A stretch of DNA of 64,000 nucleotides from Immundisolibacterales bacterium (GTDB lineage: Bacteria > Pseudomonadota > Gammaproteobacteria > HK1), in the NCBI GenBank assembly GCA_026712715.1, contig JAPOPW010000038.1:62001-126000 (forward strand), read 5' to 3'. Below, piece by piece: positions 15,714-24,391 of this stretch. Each line of letters starts with the position of its first letter. Positions within the stretch are counted from its first letter, which is position 1. The translations under genes were made by a program, and so were the position numbers. Below the pieces are notes generated by a model. The model made no database searches. It saw only the letters and a list, made by a program, of their open reading frames with translations, and was not told the DNA's origin.

Positions 15714-16601
15714 TTGAAGGTCTGCGTTGAGGACAAGGGCGACCGGGAGAGGATCACCGGGCGCCTCTGGGTGCTTGCGGCCGGGCTGTGCATGAGTCTC
15801 GGCGGGCCGATCATCCGGCTCGCCGACGACATCACCGAGTGGCAGTTCCTGTTCTATCGATCGCTCGGCGCGGCCCTGCTGCTCCTTCTGTGGTTCCGTA
15901 TCTCCGGCCGTCCCCTGCTGGCCCGGATCCGCGGGGTCGGCGTGACCGGGTTCATATCGGGCCTGTGCCTCTCGGTGACGTTCACCGGCTACGTATGGGG
16001 GGTAATGCACTCCACCGTCGCCAATGCCCTGTTTCTGCTGAGCGCGGCGCCGCTCTTCGCCGCGCTCCTCGGGTGGATGGTGCTCCGCGAGCCGGTGGTC
16101 CGCTCGATGTGGCTCGCGATGGCGGGGGTCGTCGTCGGCGTCGCGATCATGATCGGCGAGGGGCTCGCGGAAGCCGACCTGCTGGGCGATCTGGCCGCGC
16201 TCGCGGCCGCGGTGGGATTCGCCGGCTTCTCGGTCGGGATCCGGCGCGGACGGCACACCGACATGACTCCGACAATCCTCATCGCGGCCGCGATCACGGC
16301 GTCGGTCAGCGCCGCAATGGCGTTCGTCGGCGGAACCGGGATCACCGCTCCGGCTCCCGACGTCGGGCTTGCCGCGGCCTACGGGATGCTCGTCATCGGT
16401 GCCGGCATCTTCCTGTTCACCATCGGCTCGAAGAGTGTCCCCTCGGCCGAGCTCGTCCTGCTGTCGCTCACCGAGGTGGTTCTCGCGCCGGTCTGGGTCT
16501 GGTTCGCATTCGCCGAAGTCCCGAGTCTCCCGACCCTTGCGGGAGGCCTGATCCTCCTTGGCAGCATCGCCGGGCAAGCGGCGGCCGGAATGAGAAGGTA
16601 G
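15714..16601 (+). CDS. EamA/DMT-family transporter
   Basis: A 295-residue membrane protein with ten predicted hydrophobic helices in two five-helix EamA repeats. The first repeat starts at WVLAAGLCMSLGGPIIRLA and the second near LLGDLAALAAAVGFAGFSVG. The family exports amino acids, sugars or other metabolites. The only start that keeps the first helix whole is TTG at 15714; the first ATG (15792) lies inside that helix, so the start is uncertain. No adjacent gene indicates the solute. Confidence 0.85.
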   Translation: MKVCVEDKGDRERITGRLWVLAAGLCMSLGGPIIRLADDITEWQFLFYRSLGAALLLLLWFRISGRPLLARIRGVGVTGFISGLCLSVTFTGYVWGVMHSTVANALFLLSAAPLFAALLGWMVLREPVVRSMWLAMAGVVVGVAIMIGEGLAEADLLGDLAALAAAVGFAGFSVGIRRGRHTDMTPTILIAAAITASVSAAMAFVGGTGITAPAPDVGLAAAYGMLVIGAGIFLFTIGSKSVPSAELVLLSLTEVVLAPVWVWFAFAEVPSLPTLAGGLILLGSIAGQAAAGMRR

Positions 16602-16679
16602 CCCCGGCCGGCCGGCGTGCCGGAAGCCCGGGACGGTTCCCGGCCGGAACCGCCCGAGCGGCACGCAGTGGCGAGGCGG

Positions 16680-17567
16680 CTACGCGGACTGTGCGACCCG
16701 GGCCGGGTCACCGGTGTCGAGGGAGGTGACCCGGCGCATCTCGCGGCGATGAACGGTGTCCTCGAACGGGCGGGCGCGGTGCATGGTGGCCCGGTTGTCC
16801 CAGATGACGAAGTCGCCCGTGCTCCACGCATGCCGGTACACGAGCTCGGGACGGGTGGCGTGCTCCATGAGGTCGCGAATGAGAAGTCGTCCGTCCGGGA
16901 TCGGCCGGCCGAGGATCCGTGACGCATGGGAGGCGAGATAGAGGGAGCGGCGGCCGTTGCGCGGATTCGACAGCACGAGGGGGTGGACGGCGCCCCTGAG
17001 GCGGTCGTTCTCCCCCTCGGAGAATTCGAACCCGAGGGTCTGGCGCGAGTATGCGATCGAGTGGTGCACCTGAAGCCCTTCCAGGCTCGCCCTGGTCGCC
17101 TCCGGCAAGGTGTCCCAGGCGGTCCGCATGTCCGCAAACTCGGTGTCGGCCGAGACCGGAGGGACCACCAGGGCGGCGAGCATGGAATAGCGCCCCCGGG
17201 GGTCCTGGAAGGATGCATCGGTATGCCAGAGGCGGTTGGCGAGGCCGTAGAGGCGACGGCGGCTCTCGGGTTCGAGGATACCCCCGTCCGCGCCGACGTT
17301 CGACACGTCGGTGAGCGCCTCGTCGCCGAAGCGGCTCTTCTGGAGCACGCTGATGCCGGTCTTGCGGTGCAGCTCCCCGTCGAGCCGGGTGGCAAACGCA
17401 ATCTGCTCCTCGTTCGAGAAGCGCTGCTTGCGGAACACGAGCACCGCGAACCGGTCCATCCCGTCCCGGATCCGTTCGAGCATCCGGTCGTCGTGCGTTT
17501 CGCGAAGGTCGATTTCGCCCGCCTCGGCGACGAAGTGCGGGTGCAACGGTTTGAACGCGAGTTCCAT
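16680..17567 (-). CDS. TauD/TfdA-family Fe(II)/2-oxoglutarate dioxygenase
   Basis: A 295-residue oxygenase. The iron ligands are His115-x-Asp117 (WHTDAS) and His263 (TMHRA), and the Arg-rich EMRRVTS segment about 15 residues on holds the 2-oxoglutarate-binding arginine. Family members hydroxylate taurine, alkyl sulfonates, sulfate esters, phenoxyacids or other small acids. With a sulfurtransferase gene just upstream on the same strand and soeABC elsewhere in the window, an organosulfur substrate that releases sulfite or sulfate is attractive but unproven. The start ATG at 17567 is chosen because the longer frame upstream overlaps the sulfurtransferase gene. Confidence 0.88.
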   Translation of the reverse strand: MELAFKPLHPHFVAEAGEIDLRETHDDRMLERIRDGMDRFAVLVFRKQRFSNEEQIAFATRLDGELHRKTGISVLQKSRFGDEALTDVSNVGADGGILEPESRRRLYGLANRLWHTDASFQDPRGRYSMLAALVVPPVSADTEFADMRTAWDTLPEATRASLEGLQVHHSIAYSRQTLGFEFSEGENDRLRGAVHPLVLSNPRNGRRSLYLASHASRILGRPIPDGRLLIRDLMEHATRPELVYRHAWSTGDFVIWDNRATMHRARPFEDTVHRREMRRVTSLDTGDPARVAQSA

Positions 17568-17677
17568 GCATCCGTCCCGTGGGAAGGAAGGTTGGAGCGA
17601 CAAGATACCGCGCCCGGGCGCGGCCGGCCAGCTTGCGCCGTGCGCCCGGTGGTCGATGTCCGCGGGCCGCGGGCCGC

Positions 17678-18598
17678 TCAGCCGGTGTCCGCGGGCGCCC
17701 CGGTCTCTATCGGAAGCTCTGGATCGTGCGCCCATTCGCCCATCGACGCGTCGTAGAGGGTGAGGTCCGGGTAGCCGAGCTGGTGCAGCAGGAAGAGACC
17801 TACGGTCGCGGAGATCCCGCCCCCGCAGTAGGCGACGACGTGCTTGTCCGGAGTGACGCCGGACGCCTCGTGGGCCCGGCGCGCTTCGTCCAGGGACACG
17901 AAGGTGCCGTCGGCCGGATCGAGGAGGCTCGCGGCGGGGACGCTGACGCTGCCCGGAATGCGGCCCGGGCGGCCGTATCGGCTCGGCCCCGAGCCGAGAA
18001 AGAACTCGGGGGCGAGGGCGTTCACGGCCGTGGTCCCGTCGTCCTCGAGCCGGGCGAGCACATGGCCGCGATCCACGAAGAAACCGGGGCGCGGGCTCGC
18101 GTCGAACCGCGTGGGCGGATAGCCGCCGGGCGCGGTGGAGACGGGGCGTCCTTCGCCCTGCCACTTGGCGAAGCCGCCGTCGAGCACCGCTGCCCGGTCG
18201 AACCCGAATGCGCGGAACATCCACCACACCCGGGTCGCCCACATGATGCTCCCGTTGGAGTAGAGCACCACCCGGGAGTCGTTGCCGATGCCGAGCCTTC
18301 CCATCGCGTGCGCGAATCGCTCCGCGGACGGCGCCATGAACCGGAGCCGGGTGCCGGGGTCCGAGATCTCTCCCTGAATGTCGAGGAACACCGCCCCGGG
18401 GATGTGCCCCGCCGCGTACTCGGCGGTTCCGGGAACGACCCGGTAGGGAGCGTCGTCGCCCGGCTCGGCCGGCACGAGCCAGGTCGTGCAGTCGACGATC
18501 CGGAGATCCGGGTCACCGAGCGCGGCTTCGAGCGCCTGCGTTTCGACGAGCGCGCCCGGTTCGCGCCATTCCTTCAGATCGCTTCGCACTGGCCTCAC
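17678..18598 (-). CDS. Sulfurtransferase (3-mercaptopyruvate/thiosulfate type), two rhodanese domains
   Basis: A 306-residue two-domain rhodanese. The N-terminal domain has IVDCTTWLVP and EYAAGHIPGAVFLDIQ but lacks a catalytic cysteine. The C-terminal domain carries Cys258 in the loop CGGGISA, close to the CG-G-A loop of mercaptopyruvate sulfurtransferases. It would move sulfane sulfur from 3-mercaptopyruvate or thiosulfate to cyanide or thiol acceptors. The GTG at 18598 has GAAGG just before it; a second GTG nine bases on is also possible. It may be co-transcribed with the TauD-type gene 110 bases downstream. Confidence 0.87.
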   Translation of the reverse strand: MRPVRSDLKEWREPGALVETQALEAALGDPDLRIVDCTTWLVPAEPGDDAPYRVVPGTAEYAAGHIPGAVFLDIQGEISDPGTRLRFMAPSAERFAHAMGRLGIGNDSRVVLYSNGSIMWATRVWWMFRAFGFDRAAVLDGGFAKWQGEGRPVSTAPGGYPPTRFDASPRPGFFVDRGHVLARLEDDGTTAVNALAPEFFLGSGPSRYGRPGRIPGSVSVPAASLLDPADGTFVSLDEARRAHEASGVTPDKHVVAYCGGGISATVGLFLLHQLGYPDLTLYDASMGEWAHDPELPIETGAPADTG

Positions 18599-18725
18599 CC
18601 TTCATCGGCTCGCATTCGACCGCCGCGATGGTACCAGCCGCCGCGGCGCGCGCACCGCCCGGACCGGGTCCCGTGTGGAGCGCCCGCTACAATTCCCGTC
18701 CCCAACCCGTGACGAAGGAACCGTG

Positions 18726-19343
18726 ATGGCTCGCGTCATCGAGTACTACTACGCGCTCGCTTCGCCGTGGTCCTACCTCGGCAACGACCTGCTGCGCCGC
18801 ATCGCGGCCGAGCATGACGCGCGCATCGACCCCGTCATCATCGACTACGACCCGGTGTTCACGGCCACCGGGACGATTCCGCTTCCCGGTCGGCCGAGGG
18901 TCCGCAAGGCGTACCGCCTCGTGGAGCTCGCACGGTGGAGCCGGTTTCGCGGGGTGCCCCTCAACCCCGAGCCGCGCTTCTATCGCGGCGAGACCGAGGA
19001 GCCGGACGAGCGCCAGGCCGCGCTCATGGTGACGGCGGCGAAGGAAACGGGACTCGATTCGCTGCGGCTCGCCCACGCCGTCTCCCGGGCGCTGTGGGCG
19101 GAGGAGCGGTTCCCGTTCCGCCCGGACGAGCTGCGCGCCATCGCGGCGGCGGAAGGGTTCGACGGGGACGCCCTCCTCGAGGCGGCCGCCCGGCCGCAGA
19201 CCGCTGACGCCTACGAGGCCGCGACCCGCCGGGCCATCGATCTCGACGTCTTCGGAATGCCGTTCTACCGGCTCGACGGCGAACCGTTCTGGGGCCAGGA
19301 TCGGCTCGAGTTCCTGGAGCGGGCGCTCCGCGCCGGAGCCTGA
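18726..19343 (+). CDS. DsbA-family protein / 2-hydroxychromene-2-carboxylate isomerase-like
   Basis: A 205-residue thioredoxin-fold protein of the kappa-GST/HCCA-isomerase group. It begins with YYYALASPWSYLG, where the DsbA CxxC is replaced by Ser-Pro-Trp-Ser, and contains an inserted helical domain and the late FGMPFYRLDGEPFWGQDRLEFLE motif. Relatives isomerise chromene carboxylates with glutathione in naphthalene breakdown, and many are uncharacterised. The ATG at 18726 has GAAGGA five bases before it (GTG 18723 is alternative). A TACAAT -10-like box lies at 18688-18693 in the divergent spacer with the sulfurtransferase gene. Confidence 0.85.
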   Translation: MARVIEYYYALASPWSYLGNDLLRRIAAEHDARIDPVIIDYDPVFTATGTIPLPGRPRVRKAYRLVELARWSRFRGVPLNPEPRFYRGETEEPDERQAALMVTAAKETGLDSLRLAHAVSRALWAEERFPFRPDELRAIAAAEGFDGDALLEAAARPQTADAYEAATRRAIDLDVFGMPFYRLDGEPFWGQDRLEFLERALRAGA

Positions 19344-19365
19344 GCACACCGGGACGCCACCCGCC

Positions 19366-19383
19366 TCCCGGCATGTGCCGGGA
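19366..19383 (+). terminator. Hairpin after the DsbA/HCCA gene, no U-tract
   Basis: TCCCGGCA and TGCCGGGA form a perfect 8-base stem with a 2-base loop, 22 bases after the stop. No run of T follows, so it may protect an mRNA end rather than terminate. A further inverted repeat CGGACCG/CGGTCCG lies at 19431-19450, and a 15-base palindrome TTTCTTGGCAAGAAA at 19498-19512 sits in an A/T-rich patch between the two convergent genes. Confidence 0.35.
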
Positions 19384-19597
19384 CCGGCCCGGGCCGCGGA
19401 CGGGGAACGAGGGCAACCGGAGCGGACCGGCGGACCGAGCGATCGGTCCGGTACGCCACCTTGCACGGAATCTTCGATACCCGATTGATTTATTGAATTT
19501 CTTGGCAAGAAAAGGGTAGATATAGGCGTCGCCCACGCGCGCGAGAAATCATGAGGTTCCTTGCGCGACAGCGGGGCGGCTCGCCACCGTGGACAGC

Positions 19598-20785
19598 TCA
19601 GACCGCCCCGGCCGCCTTCAGGCGCTCGACGTCCTCCGGGGCGTAGCCGAGGCGGTCCAGGACTTCGGCCGTATGCTCGCCGAGGAGGGGCGCCCGCGAG
19701 CGGATTGTTCCCGGGGTGCCGAGCAGCCGCACGGGGGTGGTCACGAGCGGTATCGCTCCGGGGGCGCCCGGGTATTGCATCTCCTGCATGAACCCCGCCT
19801 GCCGGACGTGCGGGTCGTCCAGGGTCTGCTGCGGGGTGTAGACCGGCCCGGCGGGGACTCGCGCCGCTTCCAGCTCGGCGAGCGCCTCGTCCGTGGTCCG
19901 CTCCGCGCACCACGCGCACATCCGTTCGCTGAACAGCTCGCCGTGCTCCCCGCGTGAGTCGTCCGTCCCGAACCGTTCGTCCTCGAGCCAGTGCGTCTCG
20001 CCGAGGAGCTTCGCCCAGCGGCGGTACATCGGTTCGCCGATGACGAGGATCATGATGTGGCCGTCCCGGGTCGCGAACACGTCGGACGGGGCGTTGAGCT
20101 GCCCGCGGTTTCCGGTCGCCTCCCGGTTCGGAGCGAGCACCGCCTGCTCGATGAGCAAGGGGCTCGCGGCGGTGAGGGCGGTGCCGAGCAGGGCGCCCTG
20201 CACCTCCTGGCCGCGGCCGGTCTGGCGGCGGGCGAGGAGGGCGACGACCGCCCCGAGGGCGCACAGGGCGGCGGTGCTGAAGTCGACCCACGGAGCGTAG
20301 GAGCGGATGGGCTCGTCCGGATGGCCGCTCAAGTGCATGTTGCCGCACATCGCCTGGGCGAGCCCGTCGAAGCCGAGCTTTCTCCCGTACGGTCCCGCGG
20401 TCCCGAAGCAGGTGTTCGAGACGAGGATGATGTCGGGGCGGATCGCGGTGAGCGAGGCGTAGTCGAGTCCGAGCTGCTCGAGGGCCCGCTGCGGCATGTT
20501 GGCGACCACGATGTCCGCCGTCGCCACGAGCCGGCGCTGGACCTCGCGCCCCTCCTCGGTGGTGGGGTCGAGGGTCAGGCACTTCTTGTTGCGATTGACC
20601 TGGAGAAAGGTGACGCCGCTCGCGTCCTCGTCGCTCACCCGGTTGATGAAGCGATCCTCGCCGCCACCGACCTTCTCCACCCGGATGACTTCCGCACCGA
20701 AGTCCCCGAGGAGCGCGGCGCACCACGGCCCCGCGATATAGCGTCCGAAATCGAGAACCCGTACTCCTTCCAGCACTCCCGTCAT
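19598..20785 (-). CDS. CaiB/BaiF-family CoA-transferase
   Basis: A 395-residue family III CoA-transferase. The N-terminus reads VLDFGRYIAGPWCAALLGDFGAEVIRVE, and the active-site aspartate is Asp168 in WVDFSTA, matching Asp169 of formyl-CoA transferase. The C-terminal swap region VPAGPVYTPQQTLDDPHV is present. It moves CoA between carboxylic acids; the acids are unknown. The ATG at 20785 follows a GGGGGAG site. It has no same-strand operon partner nearby and is separated from the EamA gene upstream by a repeat-rich spacer. Confidence 0.9.
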   Translation of the reverse strand: MTGVLEGVRVLDFGRYIAGPWCAALLGDFGAEVIRVEKVGGGEDRFINRVSDEDASGVTFLQVNRNKKCLTLDPTTEEGREVQRRLVATADIVVANMPQRALEQLGLDYASLTAIRPDIILVSNTCFGTAGPYGRKLGFDGLAQAMCGNMHLSGHPDEPIRSYAPWVDFSTAALCALGAVVALLARRQTGRGQEVQGALLGTALTAASPLLIEQAVLAPNREATGNRGQLNAPSDVFATRDGHIMILVIGEPMYRRWAKLLGETHWLEDERFGTDDSRGEHGELFSERMCAWCAERTTDEALAELEAARVPAGPVYTPQQTLDDPHVRQAGFMQEMQYPGAPGAIPLVTTPVRLLGTPGTIRSRAPLLGEHTAEVLDRLGYAPEDVERLKAAGAV

Positions 20786-21149
20786 CGTCTCCCCCTTCGT
20801 GTGTCGGCTCCGGGCCTGCGCGGGGCGGCTACCCGCCGGCAGTGGCCGGATCCGCCGGTGCGGTCCGGACCCGTGAACCCCGGCGGCTGCCGCCGGTTCG
20901 CGCGGTGGGCGATATTGACAGATTTCCGGGACTCGGTCCCTCCGGCAACTGAGCCGGGCGGGAGCCGCGTTCCGGCCGTCACCGGCCACGGATGGCGAGG
21001 AACGCCGGAGGACGCCGGTGGACGCCGGAGGACGGCGCGGGCACGGCGGGAGTACGGCGGGAGTACGGCGGGGGTACGGCGAGGCGGGGGCGTGCCGGCG
21101 CTCGAATCGGTCCGGGCGCGGATCCCGCATTTCGGGCGGGCGGGGGCCG
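20786..21149. other. Intergenic spacer holding a short tandem repeat
   Basis: No gene is supported in these 364 bases. The open frames across it are artefacts of very high G+C. The only structure is the tandem repeat listed at 21001-21080. A T-rich tract around 20910-20935 could serve the minus-strand CoA-transferase gene as promoter DNA, but I see no clear -35/-10 pair. Confidence 0.4.
21001..21080. repeat. GC-rich tandem repeat, 10-base then 11-base period
   Basis: The first 30 bases are three copies of a 10-base unit close to GACGCCGGAG. After a short transition come about three and a half copies of an 11-base unit ACGGCGGGAGT, with single-base variation. It lies in non-coding DNA between a CoA-transferase gene and an EamA transporter gene. 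It looks like slippage expansion. The two related periods in one block are unusual. Confidence 0.75.
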
Positions 21150-22052
21150 TCAACCGTCTCCCGGATCCGGATGTCCACGTCGTCGCGCCCCGACGGTGCC
21201 CGCCGACATGTTGAGGCGGTTGCCGTAGAAGATCACGATCGCTCCGACGAGGACGAAGACGTCGATCGCCTCCGCGTAGACGAGATACCCCACGAGGATC
21301 GAGAGCGGAAGCCGCACGAAGTCGACGGGCGCGACCGTTCCGGCGTCGGCGAGGGCGAACGCGCGCGCGAAGCAGTAGTGGTTCGAGAGCCCGGCGAGTC
21401 CGACCACGAGCAGCCAGGGCCAGAGCGAGAAGGAAGGAGTGGTCCAGCCGGGGAGGGAGAGGGCGAGCGACAGCGGGAGCTGGACGATGTTCATCCAGAA
21501 CAGGATGGTGAGCGGATGCTCGCTCGCCGCGAGGGTCCGGGTGAGGACGAACATCAGCGCGAACCCCGCCGCGGCGAGGAGCACCGCGAACGCCGCGGGG
21601 TGGACGATCGCGGCCCCCGGCCGAAGGATGACGAGCACGCCCGCGAACCCGAGGAGGACGCCGAGAACCCGGTTCCGGGTGAGCCGTTCGCGCAGGAGGA
21701 CCGCGGCGAGGAGCGCGGTCCATACCGGGGAGGTGAACTCGAGGGCGATGACCTCCCCGAGGGGGAGGTGGACGAGGCCGTAGAACCAGGCCGCCTGGGC
21801 CGCGAAGTGGACCGTGTTGCGGAGCACGTGCCGGCCCGGCCGGCGGGTGCGGCAGCGGTTCTCGGCGGAGCAGATGAGGAGGGGGGCCAGAACGACCAGG
21901 CAGAGCACGTTGCGGAAGAAGATGACCTCGAAGACCGAGATCTCCCGGGTGAGCTCGCGTCCCGCGATCGCGATCGCGATGAGCGACACCACCGCCCCCA
22001 GCATCCAGAAGGCGGCGCGGAGCACGGGTTGCGGAGGGCGGGGCGCGGACAT
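21150..22052 (-). CDS. EamA/DMT-family transporter
   Basis: A 300-residue membrane protein with ten hydrophobic helices in two EamA halves. Typical family segments are FFRNVLCLVVLAPLL, FTSPVWTALLAAVLLRERL at the end of the first half, and ALADAGTVAPVDFVRLPLS in the second. The C-terminal tail is Arg-rich and cytoplasmic. Family members export metabolites and their substrates vary widely. The start ATG at 22052 is the first methionine before the first helix; the ribosome site is weak. It diverges from the cupin gene at 22206. Confidence 0.87.
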   Translation of the reverse strand: MSAPRPPQPVLRAAFWMLGAVVSLIAIAIAGRELTREISVFEVIFFRNVLCLVVLAPLLICSAENRCRTRRPGRHVLRNTVHFAAQAAWFYGLVHLPLGEVIALEFTSPVWTALLAAVLLRERLTRNRVLGVLLGFAGVLVILRPGAAIVHPAAFAVLLAAAGFALMFVLTRTLAASEHPLTILFWMNIVQLPLSLALSLPGWTTPSFSLWPWLLVVGLAGLSNHYCFARAFALADAGTVAPVDFVRLPLSILVGYLVYAEAIDVFVLVGAIVIFYGNRLNMSAGTVGARRRGHPDPGDG

Positions 22053-22142
22053 CCTCAGGTTCTCGCGAAGCGGCCGGGCGGCCGGCGGCACGGCCGGGGC
22101 GCGCGAAGCATAACGGGTGAGGCCGGCCCGAGGGTCCGCGCT

Positions 22143-22170
22143 TTGACCGGGACCCGGCGGCAAAGATAGA
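22143..22170 (+). promoter_or_regulatory. Candidate promoter for the cupin-led cluster
   Basis: TTGACC at 22143-22148 and GATAGA at 22165-22170 are 16 bases apart in the divergent spacer. They lie 36 bases before the ATG at 22206, which leaves room for the ribosome binding site GGGGAG. The -10 is a poor match, so this is tentative. Confidence 0.3.
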
Positions 22171-22205
22171 GTGAGGCCACATCCACACTGGGACCGGGGA
22201 GAGAC

Positions 22206-22646
22206 ATGGAACCCAAGACCGACTGGCGCTTCAACATCGACAGCGAAGCCGATGCGGACTGGACCGAAGGGCTCCGCAACATCTTCGACTACCGCGATCT
22301 CGGCATCATGGAAGCCACCGGCGGCGACTACATCGCCCAGATCATTCGCGCGAACGGCAAGCGCCAGGACGACGAGGTGCAGCACTGGCACCTGCACGAG
22401 TGCACCTTCCAGATGGTCTACGTGCTGAACGGATGGGCGCGGTTCGAGTACGAGGGCGAGGGGGTCAGGACCCTTCGCAAGGGCGACTGCATCAACCAGC
22501 GCCCGATGGTGAAGCACCGCGAGATCGAGTACTCGGACGACTACGAGGTGCTGGAGATCGTGGCGCCGGCCGACTTCCGGACCGTCATCGTCGATCCGCC
22601 GGCGAGCGCGGCGGGCACCGGGACCACCGCCGAAGCGGCGGACTGA
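22206..22646 (+). CDS. Cupin-domain protein
   Basis: A 146-residue single cupin. HWHLHECTFQMVYVLNGWARFEYEG holds the first metal motif with two histidines and a Glu (about residues 60-66), and the second motif falls at INQRPMVKHREIEYSDDYEVLEI with a single histidine. Such proteins are small dioxygenases, isomerases or binding proteins. A GGGGAGAG site precedes the ATG. It is the first gene of a forward cluster of CoA-ester catabolism genes, so a role on a pathway intermediate or as a sensor is possible. Confidence 0.85.
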   Translation: MEPKTDWRFNIDSEADADWTEGLRNIFDYRDLGIMEATGGDYIAQIIRANGKRQDDEVQHWHLHECTFQMVYVLNGWARFEYEGEGVRTLRKGDCINQRPMVKHREIEYSDDYEVLEIVAPADFRTVIVDPPASAAGTGTTAEAAD

Positions 22647-22801
22647 CGGGGTATTGCGGAAGCGGACGAGCGTCGCCTCAGGCGCAGGCCCGGGTCGGCG
22701 GCGCGTGCGGCGCGGACGCCCCGCCGGGTGCCCGAGCCGCGGCCCCTCCCGGTCCGCGCGCTCGGTTCGGTGCGTGCCGGGCGCGCGAGGAGGAAGATGG
22801 C

Positions 22802-23320
22802 ATGTCGGTTGAGCGGATCGAGGTGGCCCCCGGCCGCTACCGGGAGGAGTACGGCCGGAGCTACGAGGACTTCGCCGTCGGGGACGTGTACGAGCACCGG
22901 CCAGGACGTACGCTGACCGAGTCGGACAACACCTGGTTCACCCTGTTGACCATGAACCAGCACCCGCTCCATTTCGACCGCGCGTTCGCCGCGCGGAGCG
23001 AGTTCGGCCGCCCCATCGTCAATAGCTGCCTCACCCTGTCCATCGTCACCGGAATGAGCGTGAGCGACGTGAGTCAGCGGGCGATCGGCAACCTCGGCTG
23101 GGACAAGGTGCGGCTCACCGCGCCGGTCTTCGTGGGCGATACCATCTACGCCGAGACCGAGGTGCTCGCCAAGCGGGAATCGAAGTCCCGTCCGACCCAG
23201 GGCATCGTGACCGTGCGCACGATCGGCACGAAAGACGACGGCACCGAGTTCCTCGCGTTCGAGCGCACGGTCCTCGTGCCGAAGCGCGGGGCCGGGGTCG
23301 CGGACCACCCCGCTTCCTGA
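22802..23320 (+). CDS. MaoC-family (R)-hydratase / mesaconyl-CoA hydratase-like
   Basis: A 172-residue hot-dog hydratase. The sequence YEDFAVGDVYEHRPGRTLTESDNTWFTLLTMNQHPLHFD carries the MaoC hydratase signature, with the catalytic Asp and His in the D-x4-N-x-HPLH-D segment (about 42-61). FVGDTIYAETEVLAKRESKSRP follows, as in mesaconyl-CoA hydratase-like enzymes. It would add water to a 2-enoyl-CoA. The ATG at 22802 has a strong GGAGGAAG site. It is followed 29 bases later by an aminotransferase gene. Confidence 0.88.
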   Translation: MSVERIEVAPGRYREEYGRSYEDFAVGDVYEHRPGRTLTESDNTWFTLLTMNQHPLHFDRAFAARSEFGRPIVNSCLTLSIVTGMSVSDVSQRAIGNLGWDKVRLTAPVFVGDTIYAETEVLAKRESKSRPTQGIVTVRTIGTKDDGTEFLAFERTVLVPKRGAGVADHPAS

Positions 23321-23349
23321 GCCGCATCTTCAATCGGAGGAAGTGACGG

Positions 23350-24276
23350 ATGGACCGTCCCAACGAACGGATCGCCTACTTCAACGGGGAGTTCGTGCCC
23401 GAGAGCCACGTCCTCATTCCGTTCCGGGATCGCGGCTTCCGTCACGGCGACGGGGTCTTCGACACCGCCCGGACGATCGACGGAAGGATCTTCCGGCTGA
23501 AGGAGCACGTCGACCGGCTCTTCCGCTCGCTTCGCTACCTGCGCATCGAGCCGCCGGAGAGTCCGGGCGAGATGCGGGAGGTGACCGAGGAGGTCGTGCG
23601 GAAGAACCTGTCCCGGCTGCCCGAGGGCGAGGACTACTGGGTGTTCCAGAACATCTCGCGCGGTCCGGACTGGGTAGGCGACGAGCCGAACCTGCGGCGC
23701 GGGCCGACCGTCGTGGTGCACGTCATGCCGCTGCCGCTCAGGGAGCGGGCGACCCTCTTTCGCGACGGCATCGAGCTCGTGACCTCCTCGATTCGCCGCA
23801 TCGCCCCCGACGCGCAGAGCCCGCGGGCGAAGATGTCGAGCTACATCAACCTCACCCTCGCCGACATGGAGGTGAAGGCGAGCAACCCGAAGGCCTGGGC
23901 GAGCCTGCTCGACGCGAACGGGCGGCTGAACGAGGGTACCGGGCAGAACCTGTTCCTCGTGCGCGACGGCACGCTGATGACCCCGCGCGGCACGATGGTG
24001 CTCGAGGGAGTGAGCCGCGGCGTGGTGCTGGAGCTCGCGGACAAGCTCGGAATCCCCGCCCGGGAGGCGGACCTCGACCCCTACGACGCCTACACCTCGG
24101 ACGAAGCGTTCCTCTCCTCCACGAGCCTTTGCGTCTGCCCGGTGCGCAGCATCGATCACCGGCCGCTCGCGGAAGAGGCGATTCCGGGGCCGGTCACCCG
24201 CCGCCTGATGGATGCGTACAAGGAGGTGCTCGGCGGGTTCGATTTCGAGGCCCAGTACCTTCGGATGATCGACTAG
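23350..24276 (+). CDS. Class IV PLP aminotransferase (branched-chain aminotransferase-like)
   Basis: A 308-residue fold-type IV enzyme. FRDRGFRHGDGVFDTARTIDGR is the N-terminal signature, Lys161 in SPRAKMSSYINL is the PLP lysine, LNEGTGQNLFLV carries the conserved Glu that contacts the pyridine nitrogen, and the C-terminal EAFLSSTSLCVCPV binds the phosphate end. Members include branched-chain aminotransferase, D-amino-acid aminotransferase and (R)-selective transaminases, and I cannot separate these by eye. A GGAGGAAG site precedes the ATG. It lies within the catabolic cluster, not beside ilv or leu genes, which suggests amino-acid breakdown. Confidence 0.88.
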   Translation: MDRPNERIAYFNGEFVPESHVLIPFRDRGFRHGDGVFDTARTIDGRIFRLKEHVDRLFRSLRYLRIEPPESPGEMREVTEEVVRKNLSRLPEGEDYWVFQNISRGPDWVGDEPNLRRGPTVVVHVMPLPLRERATLFRDGIELVTSSIRRIAPDAQSPRAKMSSYINLTLADMEVKASNPKAWASLLDANGRLNEGTGQNLFLVRDGTLMTPRGTMVLEGVSRGVVLELADKLGIPAREADLDPYDAYTSDEAFLSSTSLCVCPVRSIDHRPLAEEAIPGPVTRRLMDAYKEVLGGFDFEAQYLRMID

Positions 24277-24281
24277 GCGCG

Positions 24282-24304
24282 GCCGGCCCGGGTATCGGGC
24301 CGGC
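24282..24304 (+). terminator. Hairpin between aminotransferase and MmgE/PrpD genes
   Basis: GCCGGCCCG and CGGGCCGGC form a perfect 9-base stem with loop GGTAT, six bases after the stop codon, followed by TCTCG rather than a T run. It may attenuate read-through into the next gene. Confidence 0.4.
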
Positions 24305-24391
24305 TCTCGACCGGGCGAGGGCGGGCACCGCCGCTCGGCTCGCGCGAACGGTATGACAGGGGCGGAGATTCCGGCCCGACGGGAGGAAACG

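Noticed and set aside
20992..21090. CRISPR-like array
   Set aside because: Units are 10-11 bases, directly abutting and without spacers, so this is a simple tandem repeat.
21018..22169. 383-codon plus-strand frame across the EamA transporter gene
   Set aside because: Glu/Arg/Asp-repeat composition arises from antisense reading of a membrane protein. The minus strand encodes clear EamA helices.
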